Position numbers and translations under genes: made by a program
DNA from: Yersinia canariae
Lineage (GTDB): Bacteria; Pseudomonadota; Gammaproteobacteria; Enterobacterales; Enterobacteriaceae
DNA length: 64,000 nucleotides
Reading direction: 5' to 3'
Assembly: GCF_009831415.1 (NCBI RefSeq)
Contig: NZ_CP043727.1
Coordinates: 1,860,001-1,924,000 of the forward strand
Shown: one piece after another, positions 46,521 through 56,538 of the stretch
Numbering within the stretch: the stretch's first letter is position 1
Layout of the letters: every line of letters begins with the position of its first letter
The notes under the pieces: generated by a model
What the model saw: the letters and a program-made list of their open reading frames with translations, nothing else
What the model was told of the DNA's origin: nothing
The model's database searches: none

Positions 46521-48258
46521 AAGTAAGCTCCTTAGTTGGGGTGAGTGGCAACATTAGGGTGACACACAGCCCCCTATTGCCGGTGGCGGCAACCTCGTTA
46601 CGCAATGTCAAATTCCCACCCTGGCTGGTTATCAGTCGTTGGCAAATCACCAGACCGAGCCCGAGTCCCTCACTTTTGGTGGAGCGGAAAGGGGCAAAAG
46701 GTTGGCTGAGTTGTTCCGGAGTCAATCCCCCGGCGTCATCTTGTAATGTCAGAATTGCCCAGCCGGCTTGTTGGTGAGCACTAAACCATAACTGACGCGC
46801 GCCGGCCTGCAAACTGTTGGTTATCAGATTACTTAGCACTTGGTCTGGTAAGGTCGGGGGCAAGTGCAGCACTATCTGTGGGTCAATTTCCGTGTGCAAC
46901 TGGCAAGGCGGTTGGTGCTGTTCTGCGCCCAATAACTGCCAGAGATGTTTGAGCAGTTCATGCAGTGGCTGACTTATTGTTGCTCTTTCATGAGCGGGCG
47001 ATTTCCCCGCCCACAGGCGCAGGTTAGCAATGGTATCGGCCCCGCGCTGAGCTTGTTGGCTAATCTGCGCCAGAATCGGCAATAAAGCATGGTCAGCTTG
47101 CTCCCGTTGCAGGCGAATTGCGCAGCCATCAGCATAATGTTGGATGGCCGACAGTGGCTGGTTCAGTTCATGCGCAAATCCCGAGGCCATTTCGCCCAGA
47201 ATACTCAAGCGCTGGGCTTGTTCCAGTGCATTTTCCTTGGCCCTGAGCTGCTGGTGCAATTGTTCCAGTTGGCGACTGCGGCGGCGCACCAGAAAGGCGA
47301 CCCAAATATGATTAGCGCCGAGCAAGAGCAGAATCAATGCAATAGCAGCAATCAATAACCGATGTTGTTGGGCCCAATCGGCTATTTGTTGCCAAAAATA
47401 AGGTTGCTGTGGATGCTGATTAACAGAGCGCAACAGGGTTTCTACCTGACTGGTAGAGGAGGGCGCGCCCCACAGCAGGGGCTGGTTATCACTGGGGCTG
47501 AGTAAAATTCGTGTCACATTATCGGCTAATTCATCCGGAACATGTGATAACGCTGCAAATGACCAGTTGGGATACAACTCCGTGCTGGTTAGGCAAGGAA
47601 TAGTGGGCGGTTTGGCCAATAATGGCCGGAAGTCGCGGGCATGTATCAGCCCCTCCGCTTGCATATCTTCCAACAGACAGGTGGGGACGATAGCTGCAGA
47701 AATTGCGCGATCACGCAGCAGATAAATTAAGGCATCCACCGGGAAGCCCGAAAAATGCAGCTTAAAATCCTGTTCCGGTTGCAGTCCGGCATCACGCAAT
47801 GCTTTGTATCCCAACAAATAACCGCCAAAAGCCTCCGGTGAAACGGCACCGACACCTTTACCCATTAACCCTTGCGGCGAGTGGATATCACTGTCTGCGC
47901 GCACCAGAATAACACTGCCAATGATGTTGCGGCTGGTGCCATCAGGTTCATGACTTGATCGCAAAGAAACCAGCCAGCGCAGGGGAAAGTGGCTATCAAT
48001 TTGCACATATTGCGCCGGATTGGTGAGCAGAAAATCAATTCGATTCTGCGCCACGGCGCTCTTCATGGCATGTAAGTCCAGCGGCAATAACTGAAAATGT
48101 TGTTCCGGAAGTTGCTGATTCAAATTATCGACCAGCGGTTGCCAATGTGTCTGCGCCTGAGCATCACCGCGTAATGCGAGCACGCCAATGGTCCAATCAC
48201 GGGCATGGGCGGCAGAAATACATCCAAACAGCATTATCGCCAGCACTCTGAAATACAT
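46498..48258 (-). CDS. ttrS: TtrS, tetrathionate sensor kinase
   Basis: 586 residues (Salmonella TtrS 592). Signal peptide MYFRVLAIMLFGCISAAHA, a periplasmic PhnD-like binding domain (residues about 20-270), a membrane helix (LLIAAIALILLLLGANHIWVAFLV), a HisKA domain with the phospho-histidine in GFAHELNQPLSAIQHYADG, and an ATPase domain (LSNLITNSLQAGA, DDAGGLTPEQL, GLGLGLVICQRL). It binds tetrathionate outside and phosphorylates TtrR. Divergent from ttrBCA. Confidence 0.95.
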   Translation of the reverse strand: MYFRVLAIMLFGCISAAHARDWTIGVLALRGDAQAQTHWQPLVDNLNQQLPEQHFQLLPLDLHAMKSAVAQNRIDFLLTNPAQYVQIDSHFPLRWLVSLRSSHEPDGTSRNIIGSVILVRADSDIHSPQGLMGKGVGAVSPEAFGGYLLGYKALRDAGLQPEQDFKLHFSGFPVDALIYLLRDRAISAAIVPTCLLEDMQAEGLIHARDFRPLLAKPPTIPCLTSTELYPNWSFAALSHVPDELADNVTRILLSPSDNQPLLWGAPSSTSQVETLLRSVNQHPQQPYFWQQIADWAQQHRLLIAAIALILLLLGANHIWVAFLVRRRSRQLEQLHQQLRAKENALEQAQRLSILGEMASGFAHELNQPLSAIQHYADGCAIRLQREQADHALLPILAQISQQAQRGADTIANLRLWAGKSPAHERATISQPLHELLKHLWQLLGAEQHQPPCQLHTEIDPQIVLHLPPTLPDQVLSNLITNSLQAGARQLWFSAHQQAGWAILTLQDDAGGLTPEQLSQPFAPFRSTKSEGLGLGLVICQRLITSQGGNLTLRNEVAATGNRGLCVTLMLPLTPTKELTFVTDSST

Positions 48259-48296
48259 GCATGTTCCTTTTTTATGATCCCCGTCGCGGTGTGCAA

Positions 48297-48310
48297 TTGT
48301 CCTGGATCAA
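48297..48310 (+). promoter_or_regulatory. FNR-like site upstream of ttrB
   Basis: TTGTCCTGGATCAA matches TTGAT-N4-ATCAA at 8 of 10 positions. Its centre is about 34 bp before a -10-like CACAAT (48335-48340), and it lies 89 bp before the ttrB start. A TCCCT-AA-AGGGA palindrome at 48312-48323 follows and may be a TtrR site. Salmonella ttr is FNR-dependent. Confidence 0.5.
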
Positions 48311-48398
48311 GTCCCTAAAGGGAATGTGGAAAACCACAATAGGGCTTCTGTTCGCCAATTTCTACAATCCCTGTATCAAGAAGAGGGTGAGAAGAAAA

Positions 48399-49133
48399 AT
48401 GGATCAAGGGAAAAGAGCATTTCTACAGCGCTTGGGCGTTTTGACCGCCGGAGCGGCACTGGTGCCATTGGCTGAGGCCGGTTGGCAGATGGAACCGGTG
48501 CGTAAACAAGGTGATATCAAGCGGCGCTATGCCATGTTGATTGATTTGCGCCGCTGCATTGGTTGTCAGGCGTGTACCGTCAGTTGTGCTATTGAGAACC
48601 AATTGCCTCAAGGCCAGTTCCGCACCACCGTCAATCAGTATCAGATTGCGTTATCGGGGGCTGAAAGTGTGACTAACGTGTTATTACCTCGCCTGTGTAA
48701 CCACTGTGATAACCCACCTTGTGTGCCGGTCTGTCCGGTACAGGCCACTTATCAGCGGCAAGATGGCATTGTGGTTATTGATAATACCCGCTGCGTGGGC
48801 TGCGCTTATTGCGTGCAGGCGTGTCCTTATGAAGCTCGATTTATTAATCACAGCACCCAAACTGCGGATAAATGCACTTTCTGCGTTCATCGCCTTGATG
48901 CCGGATTATTACCTGCCTGTGTGGAATCTTGTGTTGGTGGGGCGCGGATTATTGGTGATTTACGTGACGGCGACAGCATCTTACGCAACATGCTGCTGGA
49001 GCATGCTGCTGACATCAAAGTATTGAAACCGGAGCAAGGGACACATCCACAGGTGTTTTACCTCGGATTAAACGAGGTGTTTACCCAGCCATTACAAGGC
49101 CAGCCCGCACTCTGGCAGGAGGTTCAAGCATGA
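48399..49133 (+). CDS. ttrB: TtrB, tetrathionate reductase Fe-S subunit
   Basis: 244 residues from the ATG at 48399 (MDQGKRAFLQRLGVLTAG, matching Salmonella TtrB MDSSKRQFLQ); the frame to 48261 is upstream. The Tat-like signal carries Lys-Arg at residues 5-6 instead of Arg-Arg, as known for Salmonella TtrB. Four 4Fe-4S groups: CIGCQACTVSC, CNHCDNPPCVPVCP, CVGCAYCVQACP and CTFC...CVESC. Carries electrons from TtrC to TtrA. ATGA overlap with ttrC. Confidence 0.96.
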   Translation: MDQGKRAFLQRLGVLTAGAALVPLAEAGWQMEPVRKQGDIKRRYAMLIDLRRCIGCQACTVSCAIENQLPQGQFRTTVNQYQIALSGAESVTNVLLPRLCNHCDNPPCVPVCPVQATYQRQDGIVVIDNTRCVGCAYCVQACPYEARFINHSTQTADKCTFCVHRLDAGLLPACVESCVGGARIIGDLRDGDSILRNMLLEHAADIKVLKPEQGTHPQVFYLGLNEVFTQPLQGQPALWQEVQA

Positions 49134-50194
49134 TCCAGGACAGTATGATCCGGGAAATTTTAGCCCGCCCGCAGGATATCGCCTGGTTACCTTGGGCCGT
49201 GCAGTATTTCTTCTTTATTGGGCTAGCGTGTGGAGCGGTGTTGTTTGCGGGGGGGCAGCGCCTGCTTTCCCGCCGAGGGGCGCGGTCTGTGCAACAAAGC
49301 CAATTGGAGTTTACCGCACTGATGCTGGTGGTGACCGCCGTCGTGGTCGCCCCTCTGGCGCTGAATGCTGATCTCCACCAACCGGCGCGTGTCTGGCATT
49401 TTTATGCGCACTTTACTCCGTGGTCGTGGATGTCTTGGGGCTCACTCTTTTTGCCGCTGTTTAGCATGTTGGTCATGGGCTATTTTCTGGCACTGATTTA
49501 TAGCCGATTAAAGGCCAAACCGTTGCCACGACTGCTGGCGGGGTTGGCATTTCTTTGCGCACTTTCTGCTATCAGTATTTTGCTATACACCGGACGCGAG
49601 GTCTCAATATTACGCGCCCAACCATTGTGGTTTAGCTTATGGCTACCTCTCTTTATCTTCCTGACTGCCTGTCAGGCAATCCCTGCGCTGTTGGCCGGGT
49701 GGCTATGGCGTGATCCGCAATATCAGCGCCCTCTGGCAAAATGGCAACTTATCACTTTAGTGGCGCTGGCAGGGGTTACGTTGCTGTGGGCCAGTGGTGA
49801 TAACCCTTCCGCGCAAGCCCTGCGCCACTGGGCAGCTCAGTCCCCGTTTACCGCGGCAATGCCGGTTGCTCTGTGGTCATTGCTATTCGGGCTTAGCCTG
49901 TTCAATAGGAAAAAAACATTCTCAACCTCGCTGGTGGCGGTTCAGGTACTGATTGCCCTGGTGTTGTGTTGGTCGGTGCGCTGGTTATTGCTGATGCAAA
50001 CGCAAACATTGCCTAAATACAATGTGTTAGCCAACCCTTACTCCTTGCCACTGGGCAGCGAAGGTTTGCTGGCAATTGTGGGAACTTTCGGCCTATGGGT
50101 CACTGCAATCATTGCTATTCGCGAAAGCGTCAGCTGGATTGAACAAAAATACGCCGGTTCAAACCGAGTTGAAGGGGAAATGCATCATGGCTAA
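49130..50194 (+). CDS. ttrC: TtrC, membrane quinol oxidase subunit
   Basis: 354 residues with nine to ten hydrophobic helices, NrfD/PsrC family. QYFFFIGLACGAVLFAGG and HFYAHFTPWSWMSWGSLFLPLFS are conserved family features. It takes electrons from menaquinol. It overlaps ttrB at its start and ttrA by 8 bp at its end. Confidence 0.95.
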   Translation: MIQDSMIREILARPQDIAWLPWAVQYFFFIGLACGAVLFAGGQRLLSRRGARSVQQSQLEFTALMLVVTAVVVAPLALNADLHQPARVWHFYAHFTPWSWMSWGSLFLPLFSMLVMGYFLALIYSRLKAKPLPRLLAGLAFLCALSAISILLYTGREVSILRAQPLWFSLWLPLFIFLTACQAIPALLAGWLWRDPQYQRPLAKWQLITLVALAGVTLLWASGDNPSAQALRHWAAQSPFTAAMPVALWSLLFGLSLFNRKKTFSTSLVAVQVLIALVLCWSVRWLLLMQTQTLPKYNVLANPYSLPLGSEGLLAIVGTFGLWVTAIIAIRESVSWIEQKYAGSNRVEGEMHHG

Positions 50195-53100
50195 ATCTAC
50201 ACGGCGTCAATGGTTAAAAGGCAGCTTAGCCTTAGGGGGAGTCGTGGCGTTTGGTGCCAGCTACCATGCTGTTGCGCGCAAAACATTGGCCGGATTGGTC
50301 GATGGCAGCGCGGGCAAACTGACACTTGATCCCATCAGTGCCAATGCTTTGCCGACAGAAGGGCGTGTCGGGGCGCAATGGCAGCCGAATCCACAACAGG
50401 CGGTTTCCATGACCCAATGTTTTGGATGCTGGACACTGTGCGGCTTGCGAGTGCGTGTCGATACGCAGCAGAACAAAATTCTGCGCATCGCCGGTAACCC
50501 TTATCATCCATTATCTCATGACCACCATTTTCCTTATCAGTTGCCGCTTAGCGAAGCACTGCAACGCCTTGGCGGCGAGCAGGGAATGGCGGGGCGTTCC
50601 ACCGCCTGTGCCCGTGGAGCAACCCTGTTGGAGGGGGTAGATAGCCCTTATCGAATCACTGAGCCGATGAAACGCGTGGGGCCGCGTGGCAGTGGTAAAT
50701 GGCAGCGTATCAGTTTTGAGCAATTGGTTGCTGAGGTGACACAAGGCGGGGACTTGTTTGGCGAAGGGCCGGTCGAGGGGCTGCGGGCTATTCGTGATTT
50801 GGTGACGCCGATTGATGCTAAACAACCCTCTTTGGGCCCTAAAGCTAATCAGTTACTGGTAACCAATGCTGGCGATGATGGGCGCGATGCTTTTATCAAA
50901 CGTTTTGCAAATCAAGCCTTTGGTACCAAAAATCTGGGCAGCCACGGGGCATATTGCGGATTGGCCTACCGTGCCGGTTCCGGTGCGCTGATGGGGGATT
51001 TAGATAAAAATGCCCATGTTAAGCCCGATTGGGATAACGTCCGTTTCGCGCTGTTTTTGGGGACATCACCGGCACAATCTGGTAATCCATTTAAGCGCCA
51101 GGGGCGTCAGTTAGCCAATGCTCGTCAGCGCGATAATTTCAATTATGTCGTAGTTGCGCCCGCCTTGCCGCTGACCACCACTTTAGCCAATCAGCACAAC
51201 CGTTGGGTGCCAGTATTGCCGGGAACAGATGCCGCTCTGGCAATGGGGATGATCCGCTGGATTATCGAGCAAAATCGCTTTAATCGCGATTATCTCTCCC
51301 TGGCCGGCGAAATGGCCATGCAATCCGCGGCAGAGCGCAGTTGGACCAACGCCAGCCACTTGGTTATCACTACAGAAAGCCATCCATTGGTTGGTCAGTT
51401 TTTACGCGCCAGTATGTTAAGTGGTGAAGCGGTCGTTGAGGGGGAAGAAAGCCCAGTATTAGTACAAACGGCCGAGGGTTTATTACAGCCCGCCCCACAG
51501 GTACTACAGGCCGAATTATTCGTTACCCGGGATGTCACCTTGCATGACGGGCAAAGGGTGCAGGTGCAGTCGGGCATGACATGTCTGCAACAGGCCGCAG
51601 CCCGTTTTACACTGGCAGAATACAGCCAGCAGTGCGGCGTGCCGGAGGCAACCATTATCGGACTGGCCCGGGAGTTCACGGCTTATCAGCGCCAGGCGGC
51701 GGTGATTTCTCATGGCGGCATGATGGGCGGTAATGGGTTTTATACCACTTGGGCGGTCATGATGTTGAATGCCATGATTGGCAATCTCAACCTTAAAGGC
51801 GGCGTTTCAGTTGGCGGCGGCAAGTTTGATGGCTTTGCTGACGGGCCGCGTTATCAGCTCGCCACCTTTGCCGGTATGGTCAAACCCAAAGGTTTACCTC
51901 TGTCGCGCAGTAAGCAACCCTATGAAAAATCAGAAGAGTATCAGGAAAAAGTCCGGCAGGGGCAATCTGGCTATCCGGCCCGAGGCCCGTGGTATCCCTT
52001 TGTGGGCGGGCAATTAACTGAGCAATTAGCCCCAGCATTGGCGGGTTATCCTTATCCGCTAAAAGCCTGGATAAGCCATATGACAAATCCGTTGTATGGG
52101 GTTGCTGGCCTGCGCAATCTGATTGAAGAGCGGCTGCAAGACCCGCGCCAGTTGCCACTATTTATTGCCATTGATGCTTTTATGAATGAAACCACGGCAT
52201 TGGCGGATTACATCGTACCGGATACTCATAACTTTGAGAGCTGGGGGTTTAGTGCTCCTTGGGCCGGGGTATTAGTGAAAGCCAGTACCGCCCGTTGGCC
52301 GGTAGTCGAATCACGTACGGCTCGCACGGCGCAAGGCGAGCCAGTGGCAATGGAAAGCTTCTTGATTGCTGTCGCCAAGGCCTTGAAATTACCGGGGTTT
52401 GGGGCTAATGCGATGCAGGACAGTGAGGGCAATAACTTGCCGCTGGAACGATCAGAAGATTATTACTTACGCGCAGCCGCCAATATTGCGTATGGTGGTG
52501 AAAAACCGCTGCCTGCGGCGGCGGATGATGAGTTACGTTTAACCGGCGTTGACCGCTTGTGGCCTGCACTTCAGCGCAGTTTGCAACAGGATGAACAGCG
52601 GCGGGTGGCTTATTTGCTGGCGCGCGGTGGGCGGTTCGCACCTTATGAGAAAAGCTGGAATGGCGATGCCACTGGGCCGCAATGGAAAAAACCATTGCAA
52701 ATCTGGAATGAGAATGTGGCGAAACATCACCATGCCATTACCGGCGAGCGCTACAGCGGGTGCCCGACCTGGTATCCGCCGCGTCTGGCGGACGGCTCAG
52801 ATGTGTTCGAACATTATCCGGCAACTGACTGGCCACTGCGACTGATGTCATTTAAATCTCACTTGATGAGTAGCTCAACGGCCATGATTGAGCGCTTGCG
52901 TGCGGTCAAATCCACTAATCTGGTGGCGATAAATCCACTGGATGCGCAGCGCAATGGGATTGAGCATGGTGATATTGCGCTGTTAATGACTCCTGGGGGG
53001 CAGATGGAAGTGCAGGTCAGTTTATTGGACGGTGTTATGCCGGGAGTTGTTGCTATTGAGCATGGCTATGGTCACCGCGAAATGGGGGCCAGAACTCATT

Positions 53101-53270
53101 CACTGGATGGCGTCGCAATGGCATCAGATTCACGAATCGGGCAGGGAACCAACCTGAATGATTTGGGCTTTACCGACCCAACCAGGGAAGTGCCCAACAC
53201 TTGGCTGGACTGGGTGAGTGGCGCGGCTGTCCGGCAGGGACTACCGGCAAAATTGCAGCGGATAGGGTAA
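50187..53270 (+). CDS. ttrA: TtrA, molybdopterin tetrathionate reductase
   Basis: 1027 residues (Salmonella about 1020) from the ATG at 50187; the frame to 50076 lies in ttrC. Twin-arginine signal TRRQWLKGSLALGGVV. N-terminal 4Fe-4S group CFGCWTLCGLRVRVD plus ACARGATLLEG; molybdenum-site region GSHGAYCGLAYRAGSGALMGD; molydopterin-dinucleotide-binding C-terminus (LMSFKSHLMSSSTAM, ALLMTPGGQMEVQVS). Reduces tetrathionate to thiosulfate in the periplasm, allowing growth in the inflamed gut. Confidence 0.96.
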   Translation: MAKSTRRQWLKGSLALGGVVAFGASYHAVARKTLAGLVDGSAGKLTLDPISANALPTEGRVGAQWQPNPQQAVSMTQCFGCWTLCGLRVRVDTQQNKILRIAGNPYHPLSHDHHFPYQLPLSEALQRLGGEQGMAGRSTACARGATLLEGVDSPYRITEPMKRVGPRGSGKWQRISFEQLVAEVTQGGDLFGEGPVEGLRAIRDLVTPIDAKQPSLGPKANQLLVTNAGDDGRDAFIKRFANQAFGTKNLGSHGAYCGLAYRAGSGALMGDLDKNAHVKPDWDNVRFALFLGTSPAQSGNPFKRQGRQLANARQRDNFNYVVVAPALPLTTTLANQHNRWVPVLPGTDAALAMGMIRWIIEQNRFNRDYLSLAGEMAMQSAAERSWTNASHLVITTESHPLVGQFLRASMLSGEAVVEGEESPVLVQTAEGLLQPAPQVLQAELFVTRDVTLHDGQRVQVQSGMTCLQQAAARFTLAEYSQQCGVPEATIIGLAREFTAYQRQAAVISHGGMMGGNGFYTTWAVMMLNAMIGNLNLKGGVSVGGGKFDGFADGPRYQLATFAGMVKPKGLPLSRSKQPYEKSEEYQEKVRQGQSGYPARGPWYPFVGGQLTEQLAPALAGYPYPLKAWISHMTNPLYGVAGLRNLIEERLQDPRQLPLFIAIDAFMNETTALADYIVPDTHNFESWGFSAPWAGVLVKASTARWPVVESRTARTAQGEPVAMESFLIAVAKALKLPGFGANAMQDSEGNNLPLERSEDYYLRAAANIAYGGEKPLPAAADDELRLTGVDRLWPALQRSLQQDEQRRVAYLLARGGRFAPYEKSWNGDATGPQWKKPLQIWNENVAKHHHAITGERYSGCPTWYPPRLADGSDVFEHYPATDWPLRLMSFKSHLMSSSTAMIERLRAVKSTNLVAINPLDAQRNGIEHGDIALLMTPGGQMEVQVSLLDGVMPGVVAIEHGYGHREMGARTHSLDGVAMASDSRIGQGTNLNDLGFTDPTREVPNTWLDWVSGAAVRQGLPAKLQRIG

Positions 53271-53300
53271 TACCCCAAAATTTTTAGCCCACAGATAAAC

Positions 53301-53328
53301 AAATCCCTCGCGTTGGTGAGGGATTTTT
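53301..53328 (+). terminator. ttrA terminator
   Basis: AAATCCCTC/GAGGGATTT hairpin followed by TTTATTT, 30 bp after ttrA. Confidence 0.9.
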
Positions 53329-53392
53329 ATTTCCGGGTTAAGATATTTTCAGTGTATAAATTATCACTATTAATCATGTTGGGGAGCGGGTG

Positions 53393-53557
53393 ATGTCAGT
53401 TGCAAAACTCAGTGCGAGTCTACTGGCCGCTGGGGGGCTGTTGGGCTATTTCGGTGCTGATTGGCAGAGCAAACCCTTACTGATTGCCGCCGGAATTGCT
53501 CTGTTAGCGGGTATTGTTGCCTCGGGTTTTACCGATCGCGCTCATCGCGACAAATAG
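53393..53557 (+). CDS. Small two-helix membrane protein
   Basis: 54 residues. ATG at 53393 with GGGGAG 9 bases upstream. Two hydrophobic segments, LSASLLAAGGLLGYFGA and LLIAAGIALLAGIVASGF, joined by DWQSKP, with a basic tail TDRAHRDK: a helical hairpin across the inner membrane. Not recognised; the function is unknown. It follows the ttrA terminator, so it is probably transcribed on its own. Confidence 0.7.
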   Translation: MSVAKLSASLLAAGGLLGYFGADWQSKPLLIAAGIALLAGIVASGFTDRAHRDK

Positions 53558-53808
53558 CTGCCGTGACAGAGGGGAACGCCGCCCGTGAGGTGATAAACGG
53601 CGTCCATTTACCCAACAGAGAAAAGTGCTAAAGATGTGCCGTGGCGGTGTTTCAGGTATTATATGCGCCGCACGGGGTAACCGGTGCCAAAACATCAGTT
53701 CTATTGCGCGATGATTTACTGTGGTTAGCAGCCTAATGACTTACGTAACCCATTGAGCAGTAATTAAATATTTACCAGTAACCTCTTTGAAAGACAGGAA
53801 CGTACACC

Positions 53809-54873
53809 ATGCCAGTGTTACATAACCGAATTTCTAATGAGGAACTTAAAGCGCGCATGTTGGCTGAAACCGAACCGCGCACCACAGTTTCTTTTTATAA
53901 ATACTTCACGCTGGAAGATGCGAAAGTCTTCCGCGATAACCTCTATAGCCAATTTGTTAAGCTTGGCGTCTTTGGCCGAGTTTATGTTGCCAAAGAGGGG
54001 ATTAATGCCCAAATTAGCGTGCCTGCTAATCGTTATGATGAATTTAAAGTCGCGTTATTTGCGGCTCATCCTGCTCTGGATCAAGTGCGATTGAATGTCG
54101 CGCATGAAGATGACGGCAAGTCATTTTGGGTGCTGCGCATGAAAGTTCGCGAGCGTATTGTGGCCGACGGCATCGACGATGACAGTTTCGACCCAAGCAA
54201 TATTGGGCACTATCTGAAAGCTGATCAGGTCAATCAGATGATTGATGACCCCGATACTCTGTTTGTCGATATGCGTAATCATTATGAATACGAAGTGGGT
54301 CATTTTGAAAACGCAATAGAAGTTCCTTCAGATACTTTCCGTGAACAACTGCCGATGGCGGTTGATATGCTACAACATGATAAAGATAAGAATATTGTGA
54401 TGTATTGTACTGGCGGGATTCGTTGCGAGAAAGCCAGCGCTTATATGCTGCATAATGGCTTTAAAAATGTTTATCACGTAGAAGGCGGGATTATTGAATA
54501 TGCCCGCAAAGCAAAAGAACAAGGTTTACCGCTTAAGTTTATTGGTAAAAACTTTGTTTTTGATGAGCGGATGGGGGAGCGCATCTCTGACGATGTCATC
54601 GCGCATTGCCACCAGTGCGGCACACCAAGTGACACGCACACTAATTGTAAGAATGATGGTTGCCATTTACTGTTTATTCAATGCCCAGCTTGTGCTGTGA
54701 AATTTGAAGGTTGTTGTAGCCCTATTTGCCAGGAAGAACTACAGTTACCGCAAGAAGAGCAACGCGCTCGCCGTGCGGGGCGTGAAAACGGCATTAAGAT
54801 TTTTAATAAGTCGAAAGGGTTATTACAAACTACCATGCATATTCCTATGCCGGAAAAGGGCACCGATAAGTAA
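53809..54873 (+). CDS. trhO: TrhO, tRNA uridine-34 hydroxylase
   Basis: 354 residues (E. coli YceA 350). N-terminal acylphosphatase-like domain ([23 protein letters not shown]), a rhodanese domain with the active cysteine in [19 protein letters not shown], and a C-terminal cysteine-rich domain ([30 protein letters not shown]) likely binding zinc. It makes 5-hydroxyuridine at position 34 of tRNAs in an O2-dependent way. AGGAACG precedes the ATG. Confidence 0.96.
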   Translation: MPVLHNRISNEELKARMLAETEPRTTVSFYKYFTLEDAKVFRDNLYSQFVKLGVFGRVYVAKEGINAQISVPANRYDEFKVALFAAHPALDQVRLNVAHEDDGKSFWVLRMKVRERIVADGIDDDSFDPSNIGHYLKADQVNQMIDDPDTLFVDMRNHYEYEVGHFENAIEVPSDTFREQLPMAVDMLQHDKDKNIVMYCTGGIRCEKASAYMLHNGFKNVYHVEGGIIEYARKAKEQGLPLKFIGKNFVFDERMGERISDDVIAHCHQCGTPSDTHTNCKNDGCHLLFIQCPACAVKFEGCCSPICQEELQLPQEEQRARRAGRENGIKIFNKSKGLLQTTMHIPMPEKGTDK

Positions 54874-54893
54874 TATCCGGTGCTATTAAAAAT

Positions 54894-54934
54894 AGACGTT
54901 GTCGGTTATTTTATCCGGTAACGTCTTTTTTTTT
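54894..54934 (+). terminator. trhO terminator
   Basis: AGACGTTGTCGG pairs with CCGGTAACGTCT (two mismatches), then eight or more T. A strong rho-independent terminator 20 bp after trhO. Confidence 0.92.
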
Positions 54935-54973
54935 GCCATTTAAGCCGTGGCGATTCCAATACAAGGATTGATA

Positions 54974-56035
54974 ATGACAAAACCTGTGGTAAGTGGCCAA
55001 GGGTTGCGGTTAGTTGCGATGCTGGCAATGTTGGTCGTGATTATGGCCGGGATCAAGGCGGCATCGCCTATTGTAGTTCCCTTTTTACTGGCGATATTTC
55101 TCGCTATTGTTTTAAACCCTTTGGTGAAGTTACTCGAGAAAATAAAGATCCCTCGGACATTAGCTATCGTCTTACTGGTAACCATTATTGTTTTATTGAT
55201 GGCATTACTGTTTAGCCGCTTAGGTTCTTCATTAAATGAATTTGCCCGCTCATTACCGCAATATCGCGGAATGATGCTGGAAAAAATGCGTGACTTACAA
55301 GAATTCGCCATGCGCTTTAATATTGAGTTCTCGGTGGATGACATCATGAAACATGTCGATCCCAGCATGGCCATGAACTTTATTACCCGCTTACTTAGCC
55401 ACCTTTCCGGTGCGATGGCCAGCACGTTCTTGCTGTTAATGACCGTCGTATTTATGCTGTTTGAAGTTGAGCGTCTCCCTTATAAAATGCAGTTGATGTT
55501 TGATAATCCAGAGCAAGGGAATGCGATTCTCAGACGCGCATTGAATGGTGTTACGCATTATCTGGTGATTAAGACAATTATTAGTATTGCTACAGGGATT
55601 GTCATTTGGCTATTCTTGGCAGCAATGGGCGTTCGGTTTGCTTTCCTGTGGGGGTTATTGGCATTTGTTCTAAATTATATTCCCAATATTGGGTCAGTAT
55701 TGGCTGCCATCCCACCGATTATTCAGGCCTTGCTGTTTAACGGTTTTGCCGATGCATTTGCTGTGACCGGCGGTTATATTCTCATCAACCTGATTGGCGG
55801 CAACATTATTGACCCGCGCATGATGGGGCGCGGCTTAGGATTATCAACGCTGGTGGTGTTCTTATCATTGATTTTCTGGGGCTGGCTATTGGGGCCGATA
55901 GGCATGTTGCTCTCGGTACCATTAACTATTATTGCCAAGATTGCATTGGAGTTAACACCGGCCGGTTATAAATTTGCCGTGTTACTGAGTGATGGTAAGC
56001 CCGCTAAAGTTGAGTCCGACGCGCCAACATTGTGA
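54974..56035 (+). CDS. tqsA: TqsA, AI-2 exporter family protein
   Basis: 353 residues from the ATG at 54974 ([20 protein letters not shown]), preceded by AAGGATTG; 54947 is a possible earlier start. An AI-2E family membrane protein with about eight helices; [18 protein letters not shown] and [44 protein letters not shown] match E. coli TqsA (YdgG). In E. coli it is proposed to export AI-2 and affects biofilm; that is not proven as a direct substrate. Confidence 0.93.
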   Translation: MTKPVVSGQGLRLVAMLAMLVVIMAGIKAASPIVVPFLLAIFLAIVLNPLVKLLEKIKIPRTLAIVLLVTIIVLLMALLFSRLGSSLNEFARSLPQYRGMMLEKMRDLQEFAMRFNIEFSVDDIMKHVDPSMAMNFITRLLSHLSGAMASTFLLLMTVVFMLFEVERLPYKMQLMFDNPEQGNAILRRALNGVTHYLVIKTIISIATGIVIWLFLAAMGVRFAFLWGLLAFVLNYIPNIGSVLAAIPPIIQALLFNGFADAFAVTGGYILINLIGGNIIDPRMMGRGLGLSTLVVFLSLIFWGWLLGPIGMLLSVPLTIIAKIALELTPAGYKFAVLLSDGKPAKVESDAPTL

Positions 56036-56115
56036 TGTAAACATCTGAGGGCCGCAGGTGGAAGTGATGCCTGTTGGCCCAACCCAAAAGGAGAGAATGG
56101 CGTGAGAGTGGTAAA

Positions 56116-56229
56116 TTAATAGAAAAAGAAATAAATATCCAGGGCCAACAGTATTAGCCATAAACAGATATAGAGCATTAGATGCTCCCGCACATTATTG
56201 ATAACCATTGAGAGCAATTTATTTAACAT
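56116..56229 (-). CDS. Tiny single-helix membrane protein
   Basis: 37 residues. ATG at 56229 after AGGCAG. An amphipathic start (MLNKLLSMVINNVREHLM) followed by one membrane helix YICLWLILLALDIYFFFY ending at the stop. Not recognised. Codon use and position (between tqsA and the BglJ-like gene) are compatible with a real small protein, but an accidental frame cannot be ruled out. Confidence 0.55.
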   Translation of the reverse strand: MLNKLLSMVINNVREHLMLYICLWLILLALDIYFFFY

Positions 56230-56538
56230 GCTGCCTACCTGCGGCTAAAATCATCGCTCATTATAGGGAGTTTTGATTATGTAAACAATAAGATGAGGGT
56301 TAAATTCGCGACTATTGGTTTAATAAAATAAATAAATTAGCAACAGATAGGTGTGAAAAGATAAGTTTGAGGTGAGTTATATAAAATAATCAAAGTAAAT
56401 GTAACCGATTTTTTTAACAGCAAATAGTTTCGCGTTATATTTTCCCGGCTACATTATTAAAATTCATTTTTATATCTTTACTTACTCCACTAAGTTTTGA
56501 ATGCTAATTGCCACATCCGACTCCAAGTGGAAAAAAAT
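56230..56538. other. A/T-rich intergenic region
   Basis: 309 bp, A/T-rich, with the end of the BglJ-like gene on its right. It carries no open frame, clear hairpin or operator that I can support. Confidence 0.45.

Noticed and set aside
50076..50186. Longer N-terminus of TtrA
   Set aside because: The extension lies inside ttrC and precedes the Tat signal, which must be near the N-terminus.
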